DNA from: Lingula anatina
Taxonomy: Eukaryota > Brachiopoda > Lingulata > Lingulida > Lingulidae
Assembly (NCBI RefSeq): GCF_001039355.2
Contig: NW_019776013.1
Span: 699,285 to 763,284 of the forward strand
DNA length: 64,000 nt
Direction of reading: 5' to 3'
Position numbers and translations under genes: made by a program. The notes under the pieces are model-generated. The model saw nothing but the letters and a program-made list of their open reading frames with translations, did not search any database and was not told where the DNA came from. Of the stretch, positions 1 through 12,800 are shown piece after piece (within the stretch, counting starts at the first letter, position 1; every line of letters begins with the position of its first letter).

Positions 1-209
1 TGAAGGAGTTAAATGGAAATTTCTCACAGATACCGTTACAAAGTTTTATTTATTTATTTGAAATTGTAGAAAAAACTACTGCAACTGTTTTCATTTGCAC
101 AAGGAACCTTTCTTCACTTGGAACAGCTGGCAGCTGTTGTACAAGATTTGATATACTATTTGGGAAAGCTCGAAACCCCTATCTTGAAGGGATGTAATAC
201 CCCCTGAAA

Positions 210-785
210 CAAAAGACGAGACCACTGCAAGGAATGTCATATCCCAGGTCTAGCTTGAGGCCACTGAGCAAGGAATTTCATGTCCTTTGCAAGCCAACCT
301 ATAAGGAATGTTATACCTCATGGAAATCGTGAACTGAACATGCAAAGAATGTTATATACCCCTTGGTGTAGCATGTAGCAGTGGGGAAAGGAATGTTATA
401 CCCCTTGGTGTAGCATGCAGCAGTTGTGTAAATAATGTTATACCCCTTGGTGTAGCATGAAGCAGTGGTGTAAGGAATGTTATACCCCTTGGTGTAGCAT
501 AAAACAATGGTATAAGGAATGTTATACCCCTTGGTGTAACATGAAGCAGTGGTGTAAGGAATGTTATACCTCTTGGTGTAGCATGAAACAATTGTGTAAG
601 GAATGTTATGTCCCTTGGTAATCCTGAAGCCAAAGTGCAAGGAATGTCATATCTCTTGGAAAGTCTGAACCAGATGTGCAAGGAACGTTATATCTCTTGG
701 AAAGCCTGAAGGCAATGTGCAAAGCATGTTATATCGCTTGGAAAGCCTGAAGCCAATGAGCAACAAATGTTTCATTCCTTGAAAA
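210..785. repeat. 42-bp minisatellite array
   Basis: About 13 imperfect copies of a 42-bp unit with core AAGGAATGTTATACCCCTTG. The spacing is clearest at 391, 433, 475 and 517. Copies at both ends are more diverged (CTTGGAAAGCCTGA forms after about 600). The array lies in the intron before the first visible collagen exon. Because 42 is a multiple of three, the minus strand stays open through the array and gives spurious repetitive ORFs. I see nothing else in 1-209 or 786-1112. Confidence 0.9.
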
Positions 786-1112
786 ACTGCAGTCACTGTA
801 CGTCTAAACAAAGAGAGGTGTCTCTCTTACTATAAAAAAGGTGCAATATTTAATATCAGTAGATAGCTACTTATTTATTTAGGGTCACAGTAGATACAAA
901 TGGTAGTTTTAAAGTTTAGACCAGCTTTAGCCTGAAGTTCTTTTGTGAAATGGTCAGGGCCCAGTGCTACTTGACTGAACACTGGCATGTCAGTATTTAT
1001 TTAAGGAACCAATTTATAAATGTTATTTATGGCACAAAACTGTTCTGTAGTGCTGAAGAGAATGGGAATTTTATTGAAAATTTACAAAATGTATTTAACA
1101 TGTTCATTTTAG

Positions 1113-1581
1113 ATAAGTGATGAAAATTTCCTTCCAGACGGATTCCCAGAGGATTTCTCAGTCCTCTTGACAATACGCCCAAAACAGGGAAACCGTGGTT
1201 ATTTATTCACAATATACAGTGGCAGAACAGCCCATGAAACATTGGCAGTCCAGATGGGTGAAGACCCCAAGTTTGTATATGAGGATAGCACTGGAACCCC
1301 GGGAGAGAAAAATTCACCAGTATTCAAAGGAGTCAATTTTTCTGATGGAAAGTAAGTTATTGGAAAGATTGCAGGTATCTTTTTATCTTATGATGGCATA
1401 TTTTGAAATGTAGAATGAATGATAGAAAAGGATTGATTTTTTATACCTTTACTGTTTTCTTCGCAAGGGGAAGGGGCATGCATTTAAATCTGTAGTCAGA
1501 AATTAATTCAAGAAAATTACAAAAATTGAAGTTTAAACTGGAAATCCTAAACAGAAGTGCCTGAATATAACCTTAATAACC

Positions 1582-1637
<56 letters not shown>

Positions 1638-2454
1638 TAAGGGCTCCTTTCCAATCAATTATTCTGCCATTTTTCAGGTGGCACAGGATAGCCTACAGTG
1701 TAAAAGGAGACTCGGTTACGCTATACATGGACTGTAATCTTATAGAAACCAAAAAACTAAACAGGTCAATTCCGGCAAATGTGGACAACGAAGGTGTCAT
1801 TTTCATTGGACGGCAACTTATGGAAATGGAAGATGTGACATTTGAGGTGAGTAGTACTACCATACCTTGTGTCTTAGTTATGCTTATTATTCTGTTATTG
1901 GTGGGCAGTGGGTACTGCCATTGTCTGTAAAGTCACCGTTTTCCAGTTACTGAGTATATAACATAAATGATAGAATTCTTCACGTGATTTCTCTATATTT
2001 TCCTTTTCCATTTGGCCAGCTTTCTTTCTCTTAGAAGTTGTAATCAGAAAAAATTGTAAGCTCTAAATTTTGTGTATAATATGTTTGAAATAAAACTTTT
2101 AAAGCTTGAATGTGAAACCCTGTTTTTAAACTTGTCTTTTTGGTAATGATTTAAAATTCAATGAAATGTTTTTATATGAATGACAAAACCAAAAAATAAA
2201 AAATTGAGGACATTTAAACTTCAGGTCATATAAACTGACAGAAATTTTATTCATGCAAAGTGCATTCTATTGTTCTGTTTTTGTAGGGCGATGTCCAGGA
2301 TCTCATCATCATTAACGATCCCCAGGCAGCCTATGAGCATTGTGAGATCTACACTCCTGAATGTACAGAAGACTTCTTTGGATATGTGAAAAAAGAATAT
2401 GACGACACTTACTCTGTTGGAGAGTCAAAAAATAATGACTCATATTACTCATCT
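1113..2454 (+). other. TSPN (laminin-G-like) domain, C-terminal exons
   Basis: Three exons: 1113-1351, 1678-1846 and 2287-2454. The first begins in phase 0 after TTTTAG, so more TSPN sequence lies upstream. In V/XI procollagens this domain is retained on the fibril surface and limits fibril width. Seen: a WHRI tryptophan block split across exons 1 and 2, [10 protein letters not shown], and the paired-cysteine end CEIYTPEC. The last exon continues into a Tyr/Asp/Glu-rich stretch, the start of the variable region. Confidence 0.9.
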
Positions 2455-3372
2455 GTAAGTTAATAATAATAATGATGATGATGATGATGATGATGATAAC
2501 AAGAACATAATCCGTTTAGAGTTAAAAATCCACAAAGTGTACAGTGACACTACTCATAAGGTCTCATATTTCTCTTAGCATGTGTGTGTATGTGAACTGT
2601 GATCATTACTTTGATTTATGTATACATTATATTTATATATATATATGAAGAGATGAAACTCCCCAACTTATCCCTATTTATCTGTAAATCCAGATATTTG
2701 TATTTATGCCCCCTAAACTCTGCTACATGGGGCTGTGCACCTTTGGCTGCTTGCATTTTCAGGATTTTTACATCTCTGAATTAATATTGAAAACAATAAG
2801 CAAGCTGACAAATGTCCATTGTTATTTGATTTCAGTATGATCTGGATGAGGATGTGGCGGGGTCCTATGGGTCTGGGGAGTTGGCTGCTGGCACGGGAGA
2901 CTTGGAACCAACCTATGGTGTCGGAGCAGGTGTTTATGGCCCTGATGGAGGTTATGGATCAATATCTGTAAGACACTCACTTCCAATATCTCATATTCCA
3001 TATATTTTTTAATAGCAGTAAAGCAAGGCTTTTGACAGTTCTATTTTCCATACTTTTACCAATACTTGTTATTCAAAAGTTTTGACATTTCTTTATATTT
3101 TTTCTTAAGATCATATGCATGCAGTCAATAATTATAAATAAAAAACATGAGAAATTCTGACTTTTGTGATACCAAGCAGTATAAATAACAGTATATACAG
3201 AGATGTAGTTTATTGTCAGTAAAAATTAAACAATAGGTTCAAGTATAGGTAAACCTATATTGTTCTTTCCTGTCAGGGTGCCTATGGCTATGCAGGACCC
3301 CCAGGGCCACCAGGACCACCTGGGTATACAGGACCAAAGGGAGAAGCTGTATGTAATCCTATAGTTGTGCTG

Positions 3373-3419
<47 letters not shown>

Positions 3420-4036
3420 TTCTTAAAAGTACAAAAAAGAGATTCTCCTTTCATACACATGTTATTTATTAAGTAATTTAAACATTGCATTACAATTGGG
3501 TTAATTACTATGTTTGGTGTAAAGTTTTTTGTAGCTATATAGATATGTTTTGAAATTTTTACACTAGATTTGTTATTGATATGGCTGTAGTGCTGGCTAT
3601 TGTGGATGGTACTTAATTCTGAGCATGCCACATGTGATAGTTAGTGCCCCAGTTGGGAAGTGAGATCATTTAGGGATTAAACAGATTCTTTAAGGCCAGG
3701 GATAAATTGTAAATCACTTTTGTAAGAAATCAAGCTATAAAACGTAGCCGTAACCCTTTTTTGAAATGAAAATTGTAACACAAAATAATTGTTCTTTTTT
3801 TTTCATAATATTTTTTCATGGCTGGTTTTATATTTTAGGGTTATCCTGGCCGTGATGGCATTCCAGGAGCTAATGGATTACCAGGTCCTCCAGGTCATGT
3901 GTTCATCATTCCTGTAAGTACATGATTATTTTTTCTCTCAGTAAAGGAATATTCTGCACTGTTTTTTCCTCCATGAAATCCAATTTACACATCAAAACTT
4001 TTCCAAAATGGCAAGGCAAAAATTATTAAAAAATTG

Positions 4037-4085
<49 letters not shown>

Positions 4086-6786
4086 GTGTGTGGTGGTTTT
4101 TATTAAATTGTGTTAAGACAGATCTGCAAAAAAAAGACAATTAATCTATAAAGACAGATGACATAAATCTTTGAGTGTAATTTACAAAATGTGTTTATGT
4201 TTATTTGATGTAATGTTTATATTGCCTTTATTTCTAGCTAAGAAACCCAGGACAAAAAGGCCCCAATAATGAAGTCGAAACCTACAGACAGATGCTTAGT
4301 CAACACATGGTAAGTGAACAGGAGAAATGCTATAGTCATCTTAAATTTGCTGGCCATCATACAGTTTTTTAAACAAAGTTTATTTACAAGAAATGAAGGC
4401 ACTATATGCTCTCTGTGAATACAGAATACAAAGATAAGATAATAATACAATCTTTCAAGTTTTCATCTGGGTCACTTTTTGACATTAATTACTTTGCTAT
4501 TTCATAAAGAAAAGCAATGAAAAATAAGAAAAGAGTAATATTGCAAAATGACTTTTTCACTGTAGCTAGTAGAGTATTTATATTAAACAAAATATAAATT
4601 TAAAATTCATGTTTTGGTTGGTGGAGCCATAGGTGTAAAATTCTACTTATACAGATGTAGATATGCAGGCATAATATTTGAGGCAAACAAAAGGAATTTG
4701 CAATGTCAACAAGATAATTAAGTTCTGTTAATTCCATATATTAAGGTGAACCATACTTTTATTTTTCAGCTTGCAATGAGAGGTCCACCAGGAGCTATGG
4801 GATTCACTGGACTGCCAGGACCACCCGTAAGTTACACAACAAAAACAACAGCAACAGCACTAACAAGAATATGTAAATATTATAATGGACATTCTTTTTT
4901 TTCTTTGATACATTAAAGGAACTAAACCTGGAATTATATTGTAGATTTGATAATGGATTCAATTGAAGTATAATTTATGTTATTATGTATGTTCTTGGTG
5001 GGAGTTGTGAATCATAGTATTTAATATTGATATTTCATTATATTTATCATTTGTAGGGTCCATCTGGTGAAAATGGCCCAAAGGGTGATATGGGTGATCC
5101 AGGGGAGCCGGTGAGTGTATTAGAATTCTCCTGTTTTCAGCAAAAATGAATTTGATTATAAGATACAAATGTAAAGAAAGGAGAAATATTCATGTCTCAT
5201 CTTGTTTGTTTTATGTAAAATGTTTGGTCCAAATTGGTTAAAAATTCATTTCCTATTTGAAAAATGTGTATATCTTTTTTTTCTATAGAAAAAGTGATAG
5301 AATACCCAGTATTATGTTTAATCTCAGGTGAACCTGAAATCATACCTCTAATTTTTAAATTAAGTGGCACTAGCTATCACTGGGTTGTATTTAATTGTTT
5401 TTCTAGCAACACACGAAATGAATTATTATAACCAAAGGATTATTTGAAGTATTGGTCATATTTGAGACTGGAACTGATGGCATAGTCTCATTGAGAAATG
5501 CATAGTTATACATTTTCATATATCTCTATTGTATATGTATTAGAAGAACAGTGATATTGTGTTGTTGACAGAGGACATGGATTACATAATAGACATCATC
5601 GTCATCGATAATCTTGAACTTAATTTCAGGGATTACAAGGCCCAAGAGGGTACCTGGGCCAGGCTGGAAAGAGAGGAAGAAGGGTGAGATCTTCATGTGT
5701 TTCTATGGAAACGAATATAAAAACATACACCTATATTTGCTAACATCATAGCTATTAAAATTTCCAAACTCAGTACATATTGTAAAACTAGAATCTTACT
5801 TTTTTATGATTTTATTATCATATATAGTTACTCAAATATCAGTATAAAAAGTGCACTTTCTAACGAGATGCCAGATTTTATAATCAACATTTAAAATGTT
5901 GCATACGAAAATGTGTTGTTTTCCATGAATTCATGATTTTAATTTTCTTCAAATTTAACAAATGATTACTGTACCAGTAATATTTCTCTCTTTAGGGTCG
6001 ACCAGGTTATGATGGGGAGAGGGGGCAGACAGGGCCTCCAGGAAACAAGGTAAATAATACAAATAATAAATTACATCTTGGATAATGAGTAAAATCTTAA
6101 AATGTCATCTTGGGGTTTTGAAAAAAATTAAAGCAACCTAAACTGATCAAACACCAATTGACCTAGATGAAATGTGCTCATCATAGATGTTAATTTGCCT
6201 CATGGTTTATTTTGCACCAATAAATACCCATATGCCTTATTGTAATTGAGCAATTTAGCCAACAACTTACATGTCAGTTGTAAAATATGAACACAAGGAA
6301 GTTATAAAGAAAGTAAAAGTAAATGCATTATTTTCAATTTAATTCCACAAAAATGGTTCTCTGGTTATTAATTCTCAATATAGACTGCCAAATGCACCTA
6401 ATCTATAGGTGCTTTTATTTAGTTTTTGTTGATTAAAATATGAAGTTACAATCATTGGTGTTTTTTAAAAATAATTTTCACCCTGCTATTTATCTTCAGG
6501 GCGGTATTGGTTTCCCGGGACGACCAGGTTTACCAGGAGAGAAGGGAGACAGGGTGAGCACCTTTTTTTCTTTTTTTTAAACTTCACTAATGATGAATTT
6601 TTGGCAAACTGTTTTGCACTAAAGATTTGTGAAAGGAGGTGATTGTAAACTATTCATTGAATATCTGTACTTCCATGTGGAGATAATACGTCTGCAAACT
6701 ACTTATGATAATTAAATGTACCTAATAAAAAGGAATTATTCTTGACAATCTTCAATTGATTAACTGAGATATAAATAAATTAACAT

Positions 6787-6873
<87 letters not shown>

Positions 6874-9800
6874 TTTCAGGGTATGATAGGTGTCACTGGT
6901 GAGAGAGGACCACCTGGTCATGATGGATCAAGGGCAAGTGATATAAATTGATTCAGTTAATATATGTTAGAGCAATCAGCATTGTAAAGTGAAACTGAGC
7001 TCCAGTGCCAAACTCTTGGATTTAATGATGTGCACTTACTTATTAACAATTTTTTGTCTTTTCAATAAAATGTGTCATTAATGGTTTGTCTCATTATGTG
7101 TTTTACTGCATGTTCTTCTCTCTCTCTCCCTCTTTCCATCTCTCTCTCTCTGCTTTAGCACTGATATTGAATTTCTTTCTGTAGGGTGTACCTGGTCTAC
7201 CAGGCCCCCCTGGCGACCCAGGAGACATGGGACCAAGAGGGTTCCTAGGACCAAGGGGACCACCAGGACCAATAGGAAACCCTGTAAGTAAATGGTTTAT
7301 GATTTGTTGTTACCATAGCAACTATATACAGTTTAATTGCATGATTAAATAAAAGACGGATGAGATTTTCCCGACTATTGATGAATTTCCTACTTTTTAG
7401 GTGTGTTGATGCTTAATTTTTCCGACCATCTGCAGATTTCTGACTTTTTGGGAGCCACAAAGGGTCATCCCTGAAAAGACCATCAAAATCAAAAACATGT
7501 AGATTTAATTTTATGCTATAATTTTTTTTTATTTCCCTTTATAGGGTATCCCTGGGGTGGAAGGGCCAGAAGGTCAAAAAGGAAATGCAGTAAGTAGATT
7601 GAAATAAAATAACAAAAGAATCTCACCAAATATGTTCAAAAGGTGACATTACATATATTTGATATGATGTTCATTTTTACTTTATTTTTGGGTATTAATT
7701 AAAAGGGAAAAATGAAAATTCCAATTGGCGAATTTACTTGTTTCTTGTTTTTTTTTTGCAACCATCTATGAGGCAAATATATGTATATGTCTTTCAACTA
7801 AAGATTTATCTGATTTTTCTAATACTAGGGTCCAGTTGGTCAGCCAGGGCCTCCAGGTTCTACAGGACCACCAGGAGCCAGGGTGAGTTCACTGTGGACT
7901 ACAGCCCTGATGCTAATTCCATCATGGATTTGTAACTATTGTTATCTTAATTTTATCGAAGGAATAAAAACTGGAATTATTTGTTATTTTACAACATTGA
8001 CTCTAAATTTTGTTGGTTTATAGTTGCAAATGAATTTGGCATATTTTATAGTGTACATTTGTCAAAAAGAGAGAAAAAAACAAATAGATGTTATACTATT
8101 GCTTTAGTGCCACTCATTGTTTGGTATTGTACTTCTTGGTTGTACTTCTAATTATTTTAGAATAAACAGTATTTGAGTTTATAGCCTACAATTTCACCAG
8201 ATGTCTGTGATGTAAAAGCTGTATGAGACATTTTAGTTAATATGTTAAAGCCTGTTATTTGACTGATATTCCAGGGATCTCCAGGTCCAGTGGGTCCTCT
8301 CGGACCTCCTGGAATTTCTGGACCCAGTGGGAAGCCTGGTCTACCTGGAATGCCTGGAGTGGATGGAGAGATGGTAGGAAATAAATAGTTTTCTTTTTTT
8401 TTTTTTGGTGTGCTTAAAAGTCATGTGCAAAGTATTTATTTATATGCTGAATTCATCTAAAATGTATACATATTCTTCAAAGTGTTAATTTACCAATATT
8501 TTCTGTTTGTAGGTAAAAATATTCTTTAAAGTATTTATTAACAAGGTTTTTAGAAGTTAGTCTGGAAAATGATAAAATATTTATTTGACTCCAGGGACTG
8601 CCAGGACCTGAAGGAGCAACAGGAGATAAGGGGGAGAGAGTAAGTTTTTTTAAATATAAAATGTCAAGTATTTCTCTTATAATTATGACAATGAAATACC
8701 ACAAACTTAAAGTTAATTTGAACAGTAAAAAAATCTGATATACACAAGATTGGCACCCAAATGATAAAAGAACAAATAATTATACTGAATAATCTCATAA
8801 ATTTATGTCATTTTCTAAATGTGTATTTAAGGGAGAGAAGGGTACCCCAGGAAACTCAGGATACCCAGGCCCCAGGGGTATCAAAGGAATGCCAGGGACC
8901 AGGGGACCAGTTGGCGAGAAAGGAGAGAGGGTAGGTTTTGAAGTTTTTTGAAGAACACTCTTTATTAATTTGGTTATGAAGTGCAGTGTTTATTGATTCA
9001 ATTTCATTTTTATAAATTTTTATTTGTTAGTTGATTATTTTCAAACATGAGAAAATGAGAAAAATGAGAAAAAATAATATTTAGAAAATTCAGGAAGTCT
9101 TTTTCCAAATGTTAAGTATTTTTGGTGTCTTAGTTTATATTTATTTATCTCAGACCTCAGACAAAGTTTTGTTTTCCTCTCAGGGTATCACTGGCCTGGA
9201 TGGCTACAAGGGAGATCCTGGTCTGAAAGGTGACAAGGGAGAGAAAGGACCTCCTGGATCTAGAGGAGAGGAGGGCCCTGTGGGACCAAAAGTATGCTTA
9301 AACATGCCCTTTGGTTGAGACTTTACTAGATTGATTATTTTACTGATATAAAAGAATCATTTCTTCACAATATAAAAATTAAAACAAAGATACGGAATAA
9401 TACCATTTGTGACCTGCTTTTGCTTCAATTTATATTTAAAAAAATGTTTTTTCTGACCACTTGTCCTGCAGGGTGACCAGGGACCTTTGGGTGAGGTTGG
9501 ACCACCAGGACCAATAGGAGAGAAGGGTCAGATGGGTATTCCTGGCTACCCAGGCTATGTCGGACCACCAGGAGAGAAGGTATGCATGCAAATCTGGGAT
9601 GAAAGATTATATTTTAAATCTATGAAATATCAGTTTATTTTGGATCTAATTTCAGTATTTTTGCATTATTTACATCTTTCAGTGTTGTCTATAACATAAA
9701 AATAGTAATATCCTTTCCAATTTAGTGATGAGTTCCACTTATTTTAAAAAATTGTTTTTATTTTTTATTTTAGGGTAACCATGGTCCCTCAGGTAAAAGG

Positions 9801-12800
9801 GGTCGTGATGGAGATAAAGGAGTAATGGGAATGCCAGGACCACAAGGTGATATGGGAGAAAGAGGACCAAGGGTGAGAATGATAGATTTTCTTCAATTTT
9901 TCTTTTCAATTTCAACTTGACAACTGTGAAAATGAAGTTGTAGGTATTTATCTAAAAAGTCACTTGTAATGGCTGTAAGGTATAATTTTTATTTCATCAG
10001 TAACATGAGTTATTCACTTTTTTATTTACTTTAATTGAATTATTGTAGAGAAAGTGAAAACTGACAAATCCAGCACTTGTGTAGTCATTATAAACAGAAG
10101 TATAACCAACAGCTGTAAGAAACTTATAATTTCATCAGACTTTCTTCAATTTTTCTTTTCAATAATTTAATAATTTGTAATGAGATGAATCATTGGAAGC
10201 AGTTTCATCACATGATATTTAGTATCAGAAGAGACCTTATCATACACATAATTTGTATGATCATCAAATTATATATCCATAGGGCCAAAGAGGAGAGCGT
10301 GGTAACATTGGTGCACCTGGACCCTCAGGGTTGAAAGGAGAGCAGGGGCCACCAGGACCCCCTGGTCCTCAGGGTGAGAGAGGACTGCCAGGACCCCAGG
10401 GAATTCAGGGTTATATGGGACCACCAGGATCACAGGTGAGAAATACCTGGAGTTATAAAATAAGATAAAATATGATTAAAAGTTTTTATATTATGTATAA
10501 TATACATATATTGGCTTCATTTGTTATAAGAATACGAATATTAACAGGGACTTGCATAACTTGATCTTTAAATTGTAAAAATGTTGTGTATATTTTATTT
10601 TAATTGCCAATGGTTTATGTTTAGTTTTTCATCAGGATAAAACTAAAAGTGAATTTATTCAGATTTGAGTGGTTTAAGTTAGGTTTTACATCATAAGAAT
10701 AAATACTGTCTAGAGGCCATGAAGAACCTCTGTCATAGTATAAGAATAAAGTAAAATTAAGGCTTTTCTTAGAGTAAATTCTCTCTTTTGTGATTGAAGG
10801 GATTCCCAGGAAAGGATGGCATGCCAGGATTACCAGGAGAGCGTGGACCATCAGTAAGTGTGGCAGTAAAAATGTCCTTGAACACAATCTTTGAAGTCTT
10901 TGTTTTATTACTGAAGTAGTTGTGTACTCTTGAATAAGTTACACCATTAGAATATGTCCTCCTCTATGGAATATGATATGTTTCCAAAATTACTCCATTA
11001 GAATATGTCCTCCTATGTAGAACATGATATAATATAAAAATATCCTCCTCAAGTATAGTCTGTGAACTCATCTCGTCTGTGCAAGTAGTTATAAATAAAA
11101 ATGCAATAAAAGAACAGCTCCATCATTACACAGACTGGTATTATTTCACCACCAGGGTGATTTCTGATATATATTTTTCTGGTATTTATTGTAGGGTATC
11201 CCTGGCAATCCTGGGGCATCAGGTCCAGCAGGACCTGTAGGAAGACAGGTAATTGATTAGGATTTAGATTTTTACTTGCCAGAATGAGAAAATATAGTGC
11301 TAATTTTAAAGATTGAAAGAGTGTAATGAAGCCAACTATAAATTTTTAGGGCTATCAAGGAACAGTTATAGCAGTTTTCTGAAAACTTACACAAAATATT
11401 ATGTCAATAAAGAGATTTAGAGTTTCATCTTTGTGGAAGATTTCCTCCCAGCTTTTTAATTGTTAAAAGAGATTTTAGAAAGTTAAGGTGATTTATATGA
11501 AATATTAACATTAAAGAAATTCAGAGTAGGGGTGAGGTTTTCCTGGATTTTTCTAGTCCCTGCATTGTAATGTGCTTAATATTTTGGGGAATTTTGAAAA
11601 AGTTGACTTTTATTCTCTAGGGACCCCGTGGAGACCCGGGAGCAGATGGGGAGAGAGGTTCACCAGGCATTCCAGTAAGTATTCCTTTGCCTCTACTGCC
11701 ACACTGAACAATCTCAAAGAGTTGAGTAGGTAAAGTTTTTTTGACTTGTGGTAAAAACCTACACTTAGGGACATGTGCATGCATGTACATACTGGGGAAG
11801 CCCATAGAACCTTCCATGGCAATTTTCTTTTATGTTTTCTTCAAACTAATATTGGATGTTTTGTTTTTAGGGTCAGCCAGGTAACCCAGGACCCTCAGGA
11901 GAACCAGGGAAGGTTGGACCTCCAGTAAGTAAAAATAAATAAACAAATAATAATAATGATTAAAATAATTATAATTTATTCACCTTAAAATATAAAAATA
12001 TGCATTAGAAATTGACTCTGCCTTAAAATTAAGACATTTTAGTTAAAACTATGTTAAAGATAAATATACAATGCATTTGTCTCTAGGGTCCAATAGGCAA
12101 CCCAGGGCCAGCAGGGACGGAAGTTGGTGCCCCTGGACCCCCTGGTTACCCAGGGGACAGAGGGTACACAGGACCAGCAGTAAGTACTCATAATAATTCA
12201 ACTGTCAGTATATGATGATATCAAGCGAAAGTATTTTTGTCATTAATCGATTTATTAATTGTTTTGCTGACTTTGCAGTGGAAACAGTACTGCTTGGTGA
12301 TATTTCTTAGATAAGAAGCACTATAATTTATGTAATACTAAATTTTGTACTGTTTAGTTTGTTTTGTATTTTATCTTATTATAGAAATACTTTGAACACT
12401 GTCTCCTAGTCTGTAGGATCATTTTAGTGATTCATTATTGAAGTTGCAAATGTTTGTTATAGTGTTCTCTTTATAGTGTCATCTGTGGGCTCATACTTGC
12501 AGCTGCTTATATGTAACTGTATTGTACATCCTACAGTATTATGATGCTCTGTATTAATCTTTTAGGGTTTGATGGGACCTAAAGGAGATTCTGGACCCCC
12601 TGGGCCACCAGGACCATCTGTAAGCAAATCTTCATATACTAGTAGATTCTTGTTCACCCTGATGTACAGAGATTGTTAGAAACTCACCTCTGCTATCGGT
12701 ATGGTCATCTTCATCAGAAACAGTATGTACTTCTGTATCATTATTTACAGTTCTAGTTAGAATATTGCCTCAAATTTAATTCTTATTTTTTAGGGTGCCA

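Larger units (their letters stand above)
2836..4781 (+). other. Variable region, minor triple helix and helix linker
   Basis: Exons 2836-2967 (44 codons, Gly/Tyr/Asp-rich), 3277-3348 and 3839-3913 (short Gly-X-Y minor helix ending HVFIIP), 4238-4309 (non-collagenous linker [18 protein letters not shown]) and the first 12 bases of 4770-4826 (LAMR). The order, with a hydrophobic break after GPPG and then a polar linker just before RGPPG, is the vertebrate V/XI arrangement. In those chains the minor helix folds the N-terminal domain away from the fibril. Confidence 0.85.

Noticed and set aside
311-681. Two overlapping minus-strand ORFs of 109 codons with regular repeats
   Set aside because: They are readings of the 42-bp minisatellite; the unit length is a multiple of three, so stops are avoided by periodicity alone.
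210-785. CRISPR-like array
   Set aside because: Units are contiguous with no unique spacers of constant length, in an animal intron.
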